Source: Galeopsis tetrahit (Eukaryota > Streptophyta > Magnoliopsida > Lamiales > Lamiaceae). Taken from it: a stretch of DNA of 64,000 nt. The stretch spans positions 83,102,875-83,166,874 of the forward strand of contig OY776121.1 of the NCBI GenBank assembly GCA_963675135.1, read 5' to 3'. The notes under the pieces were generated by a model that worked only from the letters and a program-made list of their open reading frames with translations, did not search any database and was not told the origin of the DNA. This document shows, piece by piece, positions 19,395 to 31,878 of this stretch (its first letter is position 1; each line of letters opens with the position of its first letter). The position numbers and the translations under genes were made by a program.

Positions 19395-22300
19395 CTACCT
19401 AAGATTAACTGCCATCTGAATCTCCACAAAGTTTGGCTCCATCTGAGCACCATCAACCACATTCATCCCAACAATCTTGTGCCTGAAAAAAGTCGATCCA
19501 AATGATCTAGTGTAACTTTGAGTGACTGCAAATGATTGCCACATATAATCTCTCTTCTTCATCAGAACACTACTCCACCTCATTCTCAGCAATCGAACGA
19601 AGGCGATAAGGAACACAACTCCTAAGATGCCACCTAGGACTTGAAACAAACCAGAGAAAGGCCCGGGGCCTAATCTGATGTCATCTGCTTTTTGATTATT
19701 TGATGAAGCAGTGCAATTGAGAAGATGAAGCATGTTTTGCTCTAATGTATCCACGTGTCCACTCTGTGTTACTCTGAGAATCGCCTCCGACATATCAGTC
19801 GCCAATGGTGATCCCTTTTGAAAAACCTGATATTGAATGAAACACTAAGATTTGGTAAGTAGAGAACAAAAAGGACATGTAAGAATGGATGAGAATTTGG
19901 GCTCTGGATCCAAATCCGAAAATTTTATCTTACAAAGCCAAAGCCACCAAGTTTGAAACTAGGGCCTGAAATGATGTAGCCTTTGCAGTACTCTGCAAGG
20001 AAAACTTTGGCATGAGGCGCGACAAAAAAAGCTGCTTTGATCTTGCCATTTTTGAAAGCTTGAGGATACTCGTTGATCGAGTTGATCTTCAGGACGTTGT
20101 CTGGTTTGAAATGTAGAACATCGACAAGATAGTGGACAATGAAAGAGTTTCCATTGCATCCAACAACTGCATTCGTGTTACGAAGATAATCAATCTCTCG
20201 AACTGATGGTTGAAGCCTCGGAACAGTCATCATTGAACTTAGCACAGCAGTAAAACTCGCTCCCACAACGAATACTACGCATATCCATGCTGCTAGTACT
20301 AGCTTTGATGCACTATTCTTGATGTGTTCTCCTGCAAACAAAATATATAAAAGCACCTTATTAGGCCTAGCAATAGTATGGATTATGATTATGGTTGAAT
20401 ATGAAACTTACTTTGTGCAAAGGAGATTATGGTGACAGAAAGCCATAGAATTGAGCAAATGGCTTCAAGAAACGAGTTCTTGGCGAACTGCTCGTTTCCC
20501 GTTGAATATTCACTAAACCAGATGATAAGTCCCGTTAACAAGCTCAACCCTAAAAGTTGGAGCCACATTATCTTGGTGAAGGGATTTAAGGCGATGAACT
20601 TGGACTCATTTAGGTTGTGTTTCACCGTCACCACCATCACTAGCCCCGATTCGATGTAAGGCTGCGAAAACTCTGCATACGCGTAGCGATCTGCAATTAT
20701 CTCCGTATCACCTACTGCTGCATCCAAACTCTATCCATTTTGCGCACAATATTAAACACAATATTTTTTTATTTTTTTGAAAGGATATTAAACACAATAA
20801 GTGCTACATTTTGCATGAAGAAAAAATAGTTCTTTAGTTCCGTAAGTTACCACGATTTTCAGTTTCAGTTTTGTCGATTTCTACATTTTGAAAATAGTCT
20901 CATGACTTTAAATTGTTCAATATTTATTCCGTTAACAGGACTATTTCAAATTGTGAAAGTCGTCAGGATAGAAATCGGAATATGAGTAACTTACAGGACT
21001 AATAATATTATTTTCCCTTGCAAAAATGAGTACATAGTCTATATTATCATACCATATAAATCTCATACCTTGTTGTGTACTTCACCCACCATTTCATCAT
21101 ACGAACCATAATATGGGACGAACACATAATGCAGATCATAAGGGAGTTGCTTCACAGCAGCTTCAAACACCTCAATGGAAAATCCAGTAATCTGAGTTTG
21201 ATTCTGTTGGTCTAGATCATGTGTTACCTTCACAAACTGATTAAATGCACCCATGGCAGGGACACCAATCCTCAGAGGCATCTCGTGGGTCCCCATACTC
21301 CACCCCTTTGGCACGGTTAACTCGCCACCTGGCCAATAAACTGAACTCAGTTCTCCGGTAAGGCCTTCACCTAGTCTCATCCGTTCTCCATTGAAATCAA
21401 CGACGTCTTCTGAGAAACCGAAATCTGGTGACCATAAGGCCACTTCTCTATAGCTCTTACCAATCACATTGATGATACGAAAAACAGGCTTCTGCGAAAG
21501 GAAGCCATTCTTGAAAGATATCTCACCACTAAGGCCATGAAAATGGACTAATTTTGTTGAATCGGTCTTTCCTTGTTTGGCCTTGACAATGGTCCAAATT
21601 GCATCATAACTGTGAACAGAGTATATACTTGGATTTAGATTTTCTTCTTTTTGATACTCTAATGCATATTTTCGAATGAATTTGGACTTAAATTGTCTGA
21701 AATTCTCACTAGTATCTGCAAAATCTGTCTTTAAACCAAGAACACCCTGCATGTTGAGTATAACTGATGCATCAACGGAATCAAGAAGATTCGAAATCTC
21801 ATCTGCTACAATCCAAACGGAGCCTTTTCCCATCATTCCTAAAACCTTAGCCTCCTCAAACAAGAGGATGGAAAATTCCAAAGAAGATTGCGCCACAACG
21901 AAAATCCTGACACGTTTACTCCTCAGCTTCTTCAGCTCTTGTCTGATAAATGCTTTCGGATCAGATAAGGAGTCAAGACGAGGGACGACAATGTGGTGCT
22001 CAACAGACGAATCAATGGCTTGTAGCGAGTATGAGAGACAAGCAAACAGGCTGGAATCTTCAGAGAAGGTGCGGCCTTGTTCATGTATCAGGATCACCTT
22101 TGTCCACCTGAAATGGGCTATGATTGCAGATATGCATTGCATTTGGTAGGTGATTGGAGTGCTCATTTGAATGAAAGATGGTGATTTTGGAGGTGTTTCA
22201 GATGGAGTTGAAGAAAGGGAGATGATGGGGATTGTTGTGAATTCTGAGAGGAGGTCAGCTTCTTCAGCTGTTAATGTTCCAACAATGGCGTCAACTTGCT

Positions 22301-24729
22301 TGTGTCTCACAAGATCTATTGCTGCACAGATACAGGACATGCATAAGGGTTTTTTTTTTCTTTTTCTTAGGACCGTTACTATGGTTAGCTAGCAAAAGAA
22401 GGACAATGTGTTTACAATTTTAGGTCAAATTGGCCCGAAAAAATTAATTTGGGCTTAATCACATGTTGCTCACATTTTCGACCCAAAAGTCGTGATGAAT
22501 AGTAAATTTTGCCCCAAAAATTCAATTTGTGGTGTTGTGATACATGAAATTATAACTTGAGGATACCAAGTGGACGAGCTCGAAAAGACGTGACTGAGAT
22601 TGATTTATAGCATGCACCTCGAATTATTGTTTGTTGGCTGGAATTGAGATGGCAAAAACTGAATTGCAAATTAGACGATCACAAAAACACAAATTTTAAG
22701 GCAATGTGTGGAATACAAAGTTTTCAGAAATATTGCATTTTTAGTCCTGTAAGAATATTTTCAAATCACTTTTGATCCTGTAATTCGAAAGTAATCATTT
22801 TTATTGCAAAATTGGTCCTATCCGTTAATTTTCGGATGAACCGTTAGTTTGAAAAATAATATTATAAATTAATTAATTATATAATCAAATATATTCTCAA
22901 ATTATAAACTAATTAAAAAATTATATATTTAATTTAAATATTATTTGAAAACGCAAGGAATATTTTTTTCTAAACTAAATAATATTTAAAAATCTACATC
23001 ATAACTTAAATTTAAGGTTCTCAAAAAGATAATTTAAAAAAAGTAAGTACATTAATTTTTAAATAAATATAACTTAAATTCAAAACAATACATTAATTTT
23101 TACATATCTATAAAAATGATTAAAACAAGAAAATGAAATATTAAATAATTAAAAAATCTTCAAAAACTGTCTTAAATGAAAAAATATATATTAAAATTAA
23201 AAACATGTAAAAAAATTAACCCTATTCAATTTTTTCTAACTTTTTTTAAATAAAAAGAGGAAACCAACGGCGGCACAAGACGGAGATAAGGGTGACGACT
23301 ACCACCGTCGAGGAGGGTTGCTCCATCTTGGTAAACTTTCAATTTTTGGTATCCAACCTTCTCTCTTGGCAATTTTCTGTTTTCTCAGTTTCTCCTACGC
23401 GAGGAACACTAATTCACAGCCCCTTCCTCCGCTGCTTCTATTTAATATTCACGCCCCTTCTCGAATCATATATTACTAATGCTCTTAATATAATGATGCT
23501 TCATCACGTTGCACTTTAGGGAGACGATTTCATTCAGCCCCATGGAAATTTCAGTTCAATTTTGGAAGAAAAATGAGGGCTGCAAAATGTTGAATTTGGG
23601 TTCATTTCTGGTGATTTTGTTGGATGGGATTTGTGATTTTTGTTATGTCTTTGTTAAAAATTACTATAGGATCAAAAGGGCTGGAAACGGATCAAAAGTG
23701 ATTTACTACATTCTTACATGATCAACAGAACAAATTTTTCCAAAATTTTCAATTAAAGGTACCAAATTAGTAGGCTCAGTGACATGAATAGAATGGTATA
23801 TATATTCTTTGATCCTTGAATCGGCAAAAATCGACCGAAATTCGGATGGGAATAGATTGAATCGCGAGTGAGATTTGTATCTTAGCTCTATTGGAGAATT
23901 TTGGGCCAACTTGGCCTATATGTGTGATTTTTTAATTTACTTACCTAAATGTGTCAAGTTAAAATAAATAAAATATTCCGAATATGTAAATATTTATAAA
24001 TTGACGTCATAGTTGATAGACATGAGGTGAAAGGTTCAAATTCATATCCATGCTTCTTTTTTTTTTAATTAGAATCAAACATAATGTCACATATTACATA
24101 GGGCGGATAGAAAAAATTACATTTCAAAATGTTAAAAATCATCAAACTCATAAAATGATGATGCATAGAATAGATTTACCAAGAACTGATACAAAAGTTA
24201 AATTAACCAGAAGTTTAAGACATGAGCATCCTAAACTCCCCGTTAATAGAAGGGGTGGTAGTTAACTTATACTACTAATTAATTAATGTTTGAAACAGTG
24301 ATATAGATTTTATTTTATTTTTTGACAGGAAAGATTTGACTTTTGAGATGAAGGATATTGATATATATTAAGAATCTTGTCCACTACTTTGATCATTGAG
24401 AAATCATCGAAATTAATGTAATATAGTTCTAATTACCATGCAACTTTTTATTTTAGCAAATTTAAAACGCCATCTATATAATCTACTTAATTAATTACCA
24501 AATATAATTTTGGAAAGAAAAACGACATACCAGCACGAGGTGAATTATCAGCTGTGACGTGCAAAACGATGTTGTGAAAATGTAGGACAGCCAATTCCAT
24601 GGCTATCTTCTGCTCTTTCCCTACTCTGCAACTCTCATCAATCACAACTCCAATCCTCCTCAACGCTTTCGCTTCCACCATTAACAAGATCAAGATCAAG
24701 AAGAACATGAACTGAAGATTAATATGCAT
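19395..24729 (-). CDS. Glutamate receptor-like cation channel, GLR2 clade (five exons)
   Basis: Five exons in minus-strand order: 24531-24729, 22069-region start 22321 down to 21069, 20412-20730, 19934-20331, 19395-19826. All junctions are GT-AG and phases agree, giving 866 residues. Exon 1 encodes a signal peptide and the start of the amino-terminal ligand-binding (ANF receptor) domain, joining in phase at ...NSPRA/AIDLVRHKQ. Exon 2 completes that domain and starts S1 (PLRIGVPAMGAF...TGFSIEVFEAAV). Exon 3 has the rest of S1 (DAAVGDTEIIADRY), M1 and the pore loop. Exon 4 has M3 (SFTAVLSSMMTV) and S2. Exon 5 has the end of S2 and M4. By family it is a plasma-membrane, ligand-gated, Ca2+-permeable channel opened by amino acids. 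Clade 2 is judged from the divergent M3 and the exon layout. The 2.2-kb first intron contains a transposable element. Confidence 0.88.
22725..23742. mobile_element. Inverted-repeat DNA element in GLR intron 1, copy 2
   Basis: The left side 'tgcatttttagtcctgtaag' with 'aaatcacttttgatcctg', and the right side '...ggatcaaaagtgattta' with 'aacaaatttttcc', are inverted relatives. They match the ends of the element at 6463-7194, including the 'cctatccgtta' stretch. About 1 kb, AT-rich, with no coding capacity. It lies wholly inside the intron, so splicing should remove it. Target duplications were not resolved. Confidence 0.55.
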
Positions 24730-26125
24730 TTTTTATTTTAAATTGGGAAAATTGATCATGCAATAATGATATTGAAATATATCCAACCACTTTATTAGTA
24801 TACACGCTAGCTCTTCGGATTCTCATATATATATAACTTGACCTAGCTACTTGTGTATTTTAATTAAGTTAATTATCGCTAGCTGCGACTTATTCAAACT
24901 CTGATTCTTTTTTTCTTCCAGAAATATATGGTGATTAATTATAGCTTTAAATAAATTAAGAGGTTACGTCTTTTTCCATAGCCAGTGGCAAGCTTTGAAC
25001 CTGATGTGTTTAAGAGAAGATTCGACGACTAAGAATTTTATATAAGATGACTAATTAGCTATATAACAATTTTTTTAATATATATATATATATATATGCT
25101 CATGCTGCAAAGATATACCGTTATTTAATTTATCAAGGTTTAATTTGGAAATTGAAATGAAATTGATGAGGGGGCAAGCTTTAAATCTAAATCGATTTGT
25201 AATTGTATTTCTCTACTTAATTATACAATCTCAATATTAATGTACAAACATAATGTCACATGCATGTTAAACGCAAATCAATCGAAAATTAATGTTAATA
25301 ATCTTCAAACTCAATATAACAATGGCACAAACTAATTTAGCCACAAATTACCAGCATATTAAATTCAGTATTAGCAGTAGGGAGTGGTTTAGAGAAAAGT
25401 TGTATGTATAGTAAATTAATGTGCAGGAAAAAAGTAGGTATTTCAGTCCATTATAAATATATAGCTAGGTGTGGTGTCGACTTTAGTGACTGTAAATATT
25501 GACTTAGAAATAATTAGGAAGTCAATCCAGAATGTCTGTTTAAAACTTCGGTAAATTTCACAGAAGATTGTCAAATTTCCAATCGTACGTATATTCAATT
25601 ACTTTGAAATTTTACTTCCAAGTCATAGTAGACTTTTCAGGAACTGACTTTAACAAACAAAAAAAAGTATTAGTTCTAAACTAATTATGTTTTAAATTAA
25701 TTATAGTAAGTCAATATGATGTCCAGTAAATAAAATAAAGTATAATTATTGAAGTTGGCCATGAACATACATACATAAAAAAGGTTCATTAAATGCAATT
25801 TTATATGGATGGATAATAAATGTGAGGCCACTCCGGATTTTTTTTTTCAAGAAGTTAGGGTTTATGATTTTTTTTTTTTTAAAGTTTCTACATTTCAAAA
25901 TTTTAATTTTTGTTGTTTAATAATTGTTATTGAGAATGATTTTGGCTTTCAATCGTTGAATAAACTTGATTTTTGCACAAAACAGGAGATGAGGGAGACA
26001 AAACGACGAAACGGGAGTTTTAGACGAGGTGGGGGGGTGAACTCAGTACACCAGGATAGTGTAGTCTTTTTTACTATTAGTTCAAAACATAAATTGGGGT
26101 GAGGGTGAAGACATAATATTTGGGG
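24730..26125. promoter_or_regulatory. Upstream region of the GLR gene and spacer
   Basis: A TATATATATA candidate TATA box for the GLR gene lies at about 24826-24838, about 100 bases upstream of its ATG. A (TA)n microsatellite is at about 25078-25098. No gene is seen; the frames at 25809-26176 are AT-rich openings. Confidence 0.4.
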
Positions 26126-27721
26126 GCATGGGTTATTTGCCCCTCCAATAATGTTAGATGCACTCCCCCATTTCATTTATTAATTAAATATGTATGTAAA
26201 ATACCATATGTGCCATTTTAGTAAAATATACTCTAACCCTAATTTTGTAGCAGCCGCCGCCACCGACACCATCACCTTTGGCAGCCATCGCCCACCTCCG
26301 GCAGAAAATTCAAAAAAAAAAAAAAGAACTTAATCTTAAAAAGAAAATTAGATTTTTTTGACATTGGTTTATTGACCATAAAGTATATCATCGACTATAA
26401 TTTATCAACGAAAAATAACCTTATCGACAACATTTTAACGAAAGAAATTATTTATAAAAAAATTTGAATTATCGACAAGAAATTATCGACCGTATATGTT
26501 ATGATCGACAATAATTTTTCGACCATAACGTTTATAGTCAACAATTTCTGGTCGAAAATGAAAAAAAAAATCGAGCAAACCCTACCTATTTCGCGACAGC
26601 CGTCAGAGAGAAGGTTGGGGCAGGGCGGCGGCACTAAGCGAGGGGGCGGCACCGCCGCTTCTTGTTGCAGAAATGGAAAAAGAAAAAAGAAAATGGGGGA
26701 GGAGCCATCGTCGGGGGAGAAGGAGTGAGGGGTTGTCGGGGAGTAGGTTGTGGCAGGGCGGCAGGGGGAGGTTCACAATTAAAAGAAGTTTAAATATAAA
26801 GGGCCAACCATAATTCCGCACTTATAACTTACTTAGATAGTTATTCAGCTGATCACTTTATAGTATTTAGTGATTTAGTGGTTTGATTATCTGAACAAAG
26901 TTATACATACTCAGAGTAGTTGTCCAAGACAACTCTCCCGATAGCCTGATTTGTTTAAAAGAAAAAGAATTTGCATACACAAGTGTATTCCTCCCCCCCC
27001 CCCCATACACTTGTGTCATACTCCTTTCAGGACCAACAGACGCGGTGGAATCAGCGATGGCGTCCCTCCAGTCCACCGTTGGCACCTTGGAGAAAGAAGT
27101 ATCAACCATCGGCTCCTCCATCACCGGCCTCCAGGCCCAAATTACGCACACCAATAAGGGCGTCGATGAGATGCGCGACCTGCTGCGCCAGATGGCCTGT
27201 TCCAACTTTCCCGACGTAGTTTCTTCCGACGTCGCACCCGCTCTGGCCCCTCCAGCAGTAGCCTCTTCGTCGGGGATCGATCCAATTTTGGAAGGCCCTG
27301 TTCCAACTGTCATCCTCCCCCGTGCTGGCCCCACAACCGCCACCACCAAACTGGAACTCCCAAAGTTTACGGGTGAACACCCCTACGCATAGATTTCTCG
27401 CGCCGAACCACCACTGCTTGTGCAGAAATGGAAAAAAAATAAAAAAAAACTAAAAGAGGGAGGGAGGGGAGGGCGGCTGGCAGACAGGCAGCGCTGGGAA
27501 GAAATTAAAGAATGAAGGGTGAAGAAGACGTTGGTTTGGGGAAGAAGAGAGGAAAAGTGGGTTTTATGGAGGTGTGCATTTATCATACCTAATTTTAAGA
27601 TAAAAGTGTATGATAGGTAATTTGAAGGGAGTGCATCTATCTTAGATGTGTTTTGAGGGAAATACATGTATCGATCTGGGGAGTGCATCTAACATTCCTG
27701 GAGTGGCAAATAACCCACACC
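26126..27721. mobile_element. MULE-like element with captured gag fragment
   Basis: Terminal inverted repeats read 'tgggttatttgcccctccaa' at the left and the complement of 'ggagtggcaaataaccca' at the right, continuing inward through 'atgttagatgcactcccc'. The 9-bp direct repeat tatttgggg flanks it (26117-26125 and 27722-27730). The interior has degraded GTCGAC/TCGAC inverted repeats (about 26350-26560) and GC-rich tracts. In the middle is foreign sequence with a Ty3-gypsy gag segment (about 26780-27412). The phrase 'gcagaaatggaaaaa' occurs on both sides of the insert (about 26657 and 27421). There is no transposase. Confidence 0.78.
27045..27415 (+). pseudogene. Ty3-gypsy gag fragment inside a MULE-like element
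   Basis: The frame opens with a GTG codon in the frame given; an internal ATG is at 27057. It encodes a coiled-coil-like segment (LQSTVGTLEKEV...MRDLLRQM), a Pro/Ala-rich linker and KLELPKFTGEHPYA, which matches the well-known gag motif (L)PKFxGExPxxW ahead of the capsid domain. The codon where Trp is expected is TAG, after which ISRAE continues in frame for a few residues before the MULE sequence resumes. This is the N-terminal part of a gag protein only, with no capsid, protease or polymerase, and it is non-functional. Confidence 0.7.
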
Positions 27722-27858
27722 TATTTGGGGGCATTTATCCGTCGCCTGAATGTGAAGCTTGAGGCCATATTTGATTTGGGCCTTTGACCAATAGGCCCAC
27801 CCCTTAACATTTCCATGTATGTCCACCCTTTATGGGCTATATTAGCGCCATTAATTAT

Positions 27859-29061
27859 GGGTCTGACTATTTTTACACCTCCATTTCGGTTTAGAACACT
27901 CCCCCAATTCATGCACACCCCCTAAAATATGTCAAGATGGATGCAACTCCCTAAATTGTCCTAAATACCCTTTCTCCTCAAAACCCTATTTACTAAACAC
28001 ACCCACTCCAAACCCTAATTTCTCCCATTCTCTTTCCCCTTTCCCCTTCCCTTCCCAGTCGATGGCCGCTTGCCACCGCCCCCTCCTGCCGCCTGCCTCC
28101 CGCCCCATCCGCCGCTCTCCCCCTCCCTTTCTCTTCTCTCTCCCTTCTCTATAAAAATAAAAATAAAAATCAAGAACATCCGCCGCCGCCCCCGTCCATC
28201 GGCCGCCCCTGCCCATCCACCGCCGCTCTCCCCCTCCCTCTCCCTTCTCTGTAAAAATAAAAAAAGAACATCCGCCGCCGCCGCAGTCCGTCCATTGGTC
28301 GTCGCCCCTACCCATCGGTCGCCGCCCCCGTCCATCGGTCGCCGCCCTCTCCCTCTCTCTTCTCTCACTCCCCTTTTCTCTTTTTTTTTTTCTTTTTTTA
28401 CATTTATTTTCCCGTCACCCCCACCAACCCCCTCGCCGCCAACGGCCACCCACCCAATACGCCACTGTTGGCCTCTCCACGCAAGACGTCGCCCTCTCAA
28501 ACCCGATCTGACGGCGGCAGCTCCACCGTTGGCTTTCAGGTTTGATTTTTTTTGTTTTTTTGTTTTTATATTTCTACCACTTTAGGTCGACCAAAATACA
28601 CTCTCATCGACAACAGGGTGTCGATGAGTGTATTTTTGATCGACCTAAAGTGGTCAAAAAATTTCAATATTTTTTTTCGACCAACAAATGTCGACCATAT
28701 TCACTCTCGTCGACAACAGGGTGTTGACGAGAGTGAATTAGGTCGACACTGGTTTGTCGAAATTTAAAAAAAAATTGAAATTTTTCTAAGTTCTGAATTT
28801 TTTTTTGTTTGTTGTTTGTGGTGATATTTTGTTGTGTGGTGGTGGTGGTGGTGGCGGCGGGGCGGCGGCAGCAGCGGTGGTGGTTGGGTAAAAATTAGGT
28901 TTAGAGTTTAAAGGTGAAGGAGGGGTGCAGTTAGTAATAGGGGTGCATTTAGCAGTGTAATATGATTTAAAGGGTATTTTTGATTTTTTACATTATTATT
29001 ATATTATTAAACTGACAGGGGAGTGTTTTAAACTGAAATGGAGGTATAAATAGTCAGACCC
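27859..29061. mobile_element. MULE-like element, 'gggtctgac' subfamily, copy 1
   Basis: Terminal inverted repeats of about 45 bp start 'gggtctgactattttt' and continue 'acacctccatttcggttt'; the right end is the complement '...aaatagtcagaccc'. The direct repeat ttaattat (8 bp) flanks it at 27851-27858 and 29062-29069. The interior has a GC-rich low-complexity block with tandem CCGCCGCC/CCATCGGCCGC phrases (28055-28520), then two long inverted repeats at 28576-28654 and about 28685-28755 built around GTCGAC, then a GGTGGT/GGCGGC stretch. There is no transposase. The long frames on both strands are low complexity. Confidence 0.82.
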
Positions 29062-29069
29062 TTAATTAT

Positions 29070-29486
29070 ATCTTTGTCTGAATGCAGAGGAATGAGAGCC
29101 AACAAGAGAGTTGTCTTGTCCCCAGTGGCCAATTCTACCCTACTTATATTTGGGTACATTAATACATTGAGTTATCTAAATATGTTTAGTAGTGGTGCTT
29201 TTTTTTTATATAGTTATTTAGTATACACATATCAATCAAATGTTTTTTTAGTGTTTAGTACGGAGTATATATTTATTACGGAGGAGTATAAATTTAACTA
29301 GAATTAAGTATTATGTGAGTTCAAGAGAGTCGAAGCCGAATCCAAATCCAAAAATATTCTGCATTTCTCCGGGCAAGTGATTTCCTTTAATTGTGAATCC
29401 GGCCAAATGATTTTTATTTTAATTAGGATGATTGATTGATGTTTGATTTTAATTCCTTTCTCTTTGTAGATTCCTATGTTTTTTTT
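29070..29486. other. Short AT-rich spacer
   Basis: No gene or clear repeat. It ends in the T-run that is the target of the following CACTA element. Confidence 0.5.
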
Positions 29487-30636
29487 CACTACAGGTAAGA
29501 AAATAATTAATTGGAGAATAATTTGTAGACAATAATTTTAAATTGGTAGACATTTATATTTTGTCTACGGAATACCAATAAAAAAAATTTGTATGAAATT
29601 AACTCGTAGGTAATATAGTTGTCCACAAAAATTTAATTTATAGATAATTACCTATCACATTTTCGTAGCAAATCCATAACCTTTCGGTAGGTAATATGAT
29701 TATCATAATAAATAAATTCCGTAGGTATAATATCAGCTACGAAACATTTCTTTGGTAATTCCATAGGCAAATTTGACAACAAACATTTCAGTGGGCAAAT
29801 TTTTAAAAGTACTCCATATTTTTTGAATTTTTTATTAATAAATTATTTTTTTTGGTATTAGTCTACAAAATAAATTAATTCAAAACCAAAAATTTATCAG
29901 TGATTTAAAATCGGACCGGACGGTTCAACTGTGAACCGGTTCGAAAAGTGTCAAAAAACCGTTTTAGTGGTTCAACCGGATCAAACTGGTCAAAAAATCA
30001 GAAAACCGGTTACACTTTTAAAAAAAATTACAACATTTTTAAAATACAAATTAGGTGCACATCCGACACCTTTTATAATGTTTTATCTTATGTTTCTTCT
30101 ACTCCTTATTCGGGACATAATTTTTTATGTTTGTTTGTTACTAACTTACTAATACTACTACTTGTATATTGTTTTTCTCTTATGTTTCTTCTACTTTTTC
30201 GATGTGGAACATAATAAATTTCATATTATTGTTTGTTAGTAACATTATTGCTTTTATAATACTTTTATCTCATATTTATTCTACTCATTATTCGACATGC
30301 GATGAAAATTTCATAATTAAAACTTCATATTTAATTCTTAGGTAATTGTGTAGGTAATACAATTATAAATAAATAAATATTTTTTAAATTCCTAACTTTT
30401 TGTGAGTAATATAATTAAATAATATTTTTTATATATAAATAGTTAGGAAAGTTTTCGTTGGTAGAGAAATGTTATTTTACCTATGGATTATTGTGTAGAA
30501 AATTCCGTGGGTGAACAGGTGTAAAATAATTCATAAAGATCCGCAAGTACATAATCTGTAAGCAATTTTCACTATTTAAGGACGAAATTATTTTTATTAA
30601 AAAAATTTGTAGGCAATTCAACCATTTCTTATAGTG
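29487..30636. mobile_element. Non-autonomous CACTA (En/Spm) element
   Basis: It begins CACTACAGGTAAGAAAAT and ends ...CATTTCTTATAGTG, so the ends are inverted CACTA motifs with similar next bases. A TTT triplet flanks both sides (29484-29486, 30637-30639), the 3-bp target duplication of this superfamily. Subterminal regions are full of short 'gtaggtaat' / 'attacct' motifs in both orientations (left about 29600-29760, right about 30335-30620), as expected for transposase binding sites. The middle has an ACCGGTT-rich patch at about 29930-30010. No transposase gene is present. Confidence 0.85.
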
Positions 30637-30848
30637 TTTCCACAATTTACATCGGCCAGAAAGCCACAATCCCACAATACTAGGGTTTCTCCACTCGAGG
30701 AATAAAAGTATTGAATCAGCATTTTCTGACTTTGAATAATACTCCAGTATCTTTTTATATACTATATTGAATTATCTTTAAAAAGGCAAATTAAATGAGA
30801 TATGTGAAAGATAATACTCAATCGTTTAGTTGATTCAATTAGCAAATG

Positions 30849-31292
30849 AGTCATGGTGTTTACTTTGGGCTTTGGATGGTTTTAAAAACCAGATTTTTGA
30901 AATCCTGGTTTTTGAAATCCCTATGAATAGTAATATGAGTGTTTCTTTTGAGTTTTAAAATAGTGTAGGATTTAACTTTATGTCAAATTAAATTGTAAGA
31001 TTGAATGAGTTTGTATTATTATATTATTGTTTGGTGAAATTATAATGATTAAATGTATTATATTATTGTATTATTATATTATTATAGAATTATTATATTA
31101 TTGTTGAGAAAGAATATAATGATTTGAGTAATATTATATAAATATAACTTTAATTATGTCAAATCAATATGTTTGATTGAGGTGGTTTTGAGTGGATTTT
31201 GAAAATCGGTTTTTAAATCCCAAAGTAAAACGGGTTTTGGATTTTGAAATCCAAAACCTGGTTTTTAAAACCAAAAGTAAACATACCATAAG
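30849..31292. mobile_element. AT-rich MITE-like inverted repeat
   Basis: The left part ('atggtgtttactttgg', then 'ggttttaaaaaccag') is matched in inverse at the right ('ggtttttaaaacc', then 'aaagtaaacataccat'). Additional internal TIR repeats 'ggatttcaaaatcc' occur near the right end. About 440 bp with no coding sequence. The target duplication is not obvious, so the superfamily is open. Confidence 0.55.
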
Positions 31293-31878
31293 GCTGGTTT
31301 AATAAAAAAGGACAACGGGGGCATTTGGAGTTTGATAATACTGAGAAATGATAATAGCCATACTCATTTTTATTGAATTATGTGGTTGATAAATAAAAAT
31401 CCTTATCATTATTTATTATATATATAGATAATGCAATAAGTAACTAATTTGATGGCCTAGAAATTAAATATGAATTTCATTAAGGAATCACTAATTTCAT
31501 TTCTCAAAAAAGTTGAAAATTGATCTGTAACATTCACTTTTATTCATAGAATCAAAGCATTCCAAACTGGTGAGTTCACTACTTTTATTCCATTTACATT
31601 CCTCATTTTCAAATCCACCAATCTAATTTTATAAATATAAATGTCAAATAGTACACTAATTATAGTGAAAATTGCTTGAAATTTTTGTGTTTAATTTGTA
31701 TAATTTTATAGAATTTCATACATTATTTACACTAAATTGTTGAAGCAAAACATGTCTCATTTATTTTGTAAAGTCAGTTGAAGAAAGTGAGACAGAATAT
31801 AATGGGAAGGAGAGAGAATGGCAGCCGTGAGCTGAGTCCAATAGCATATACAAAGCAAGCAGAAGCAGCTCCTGGAAA
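31293..31878. other. AT-rich spacer
   Basis: No gene or repeat recognised, except that its last 9 bases are the target duplication of the next element. Confidence 0.5.

Noticed and set aside
28015..28585. Pair of 160-170 codon frames on opposite strands
   Set aside because: Both read through the CCGCCG/GGCGGC block of a MULE-like element. Mutually overlapping open frames reflect composition, not coding.
29074..29301. 75-codon plus-strand frame
   Set aside because: It begins at the edge of a MULE-like element and runs into AT-rich DNA; no homology or structure recognised.
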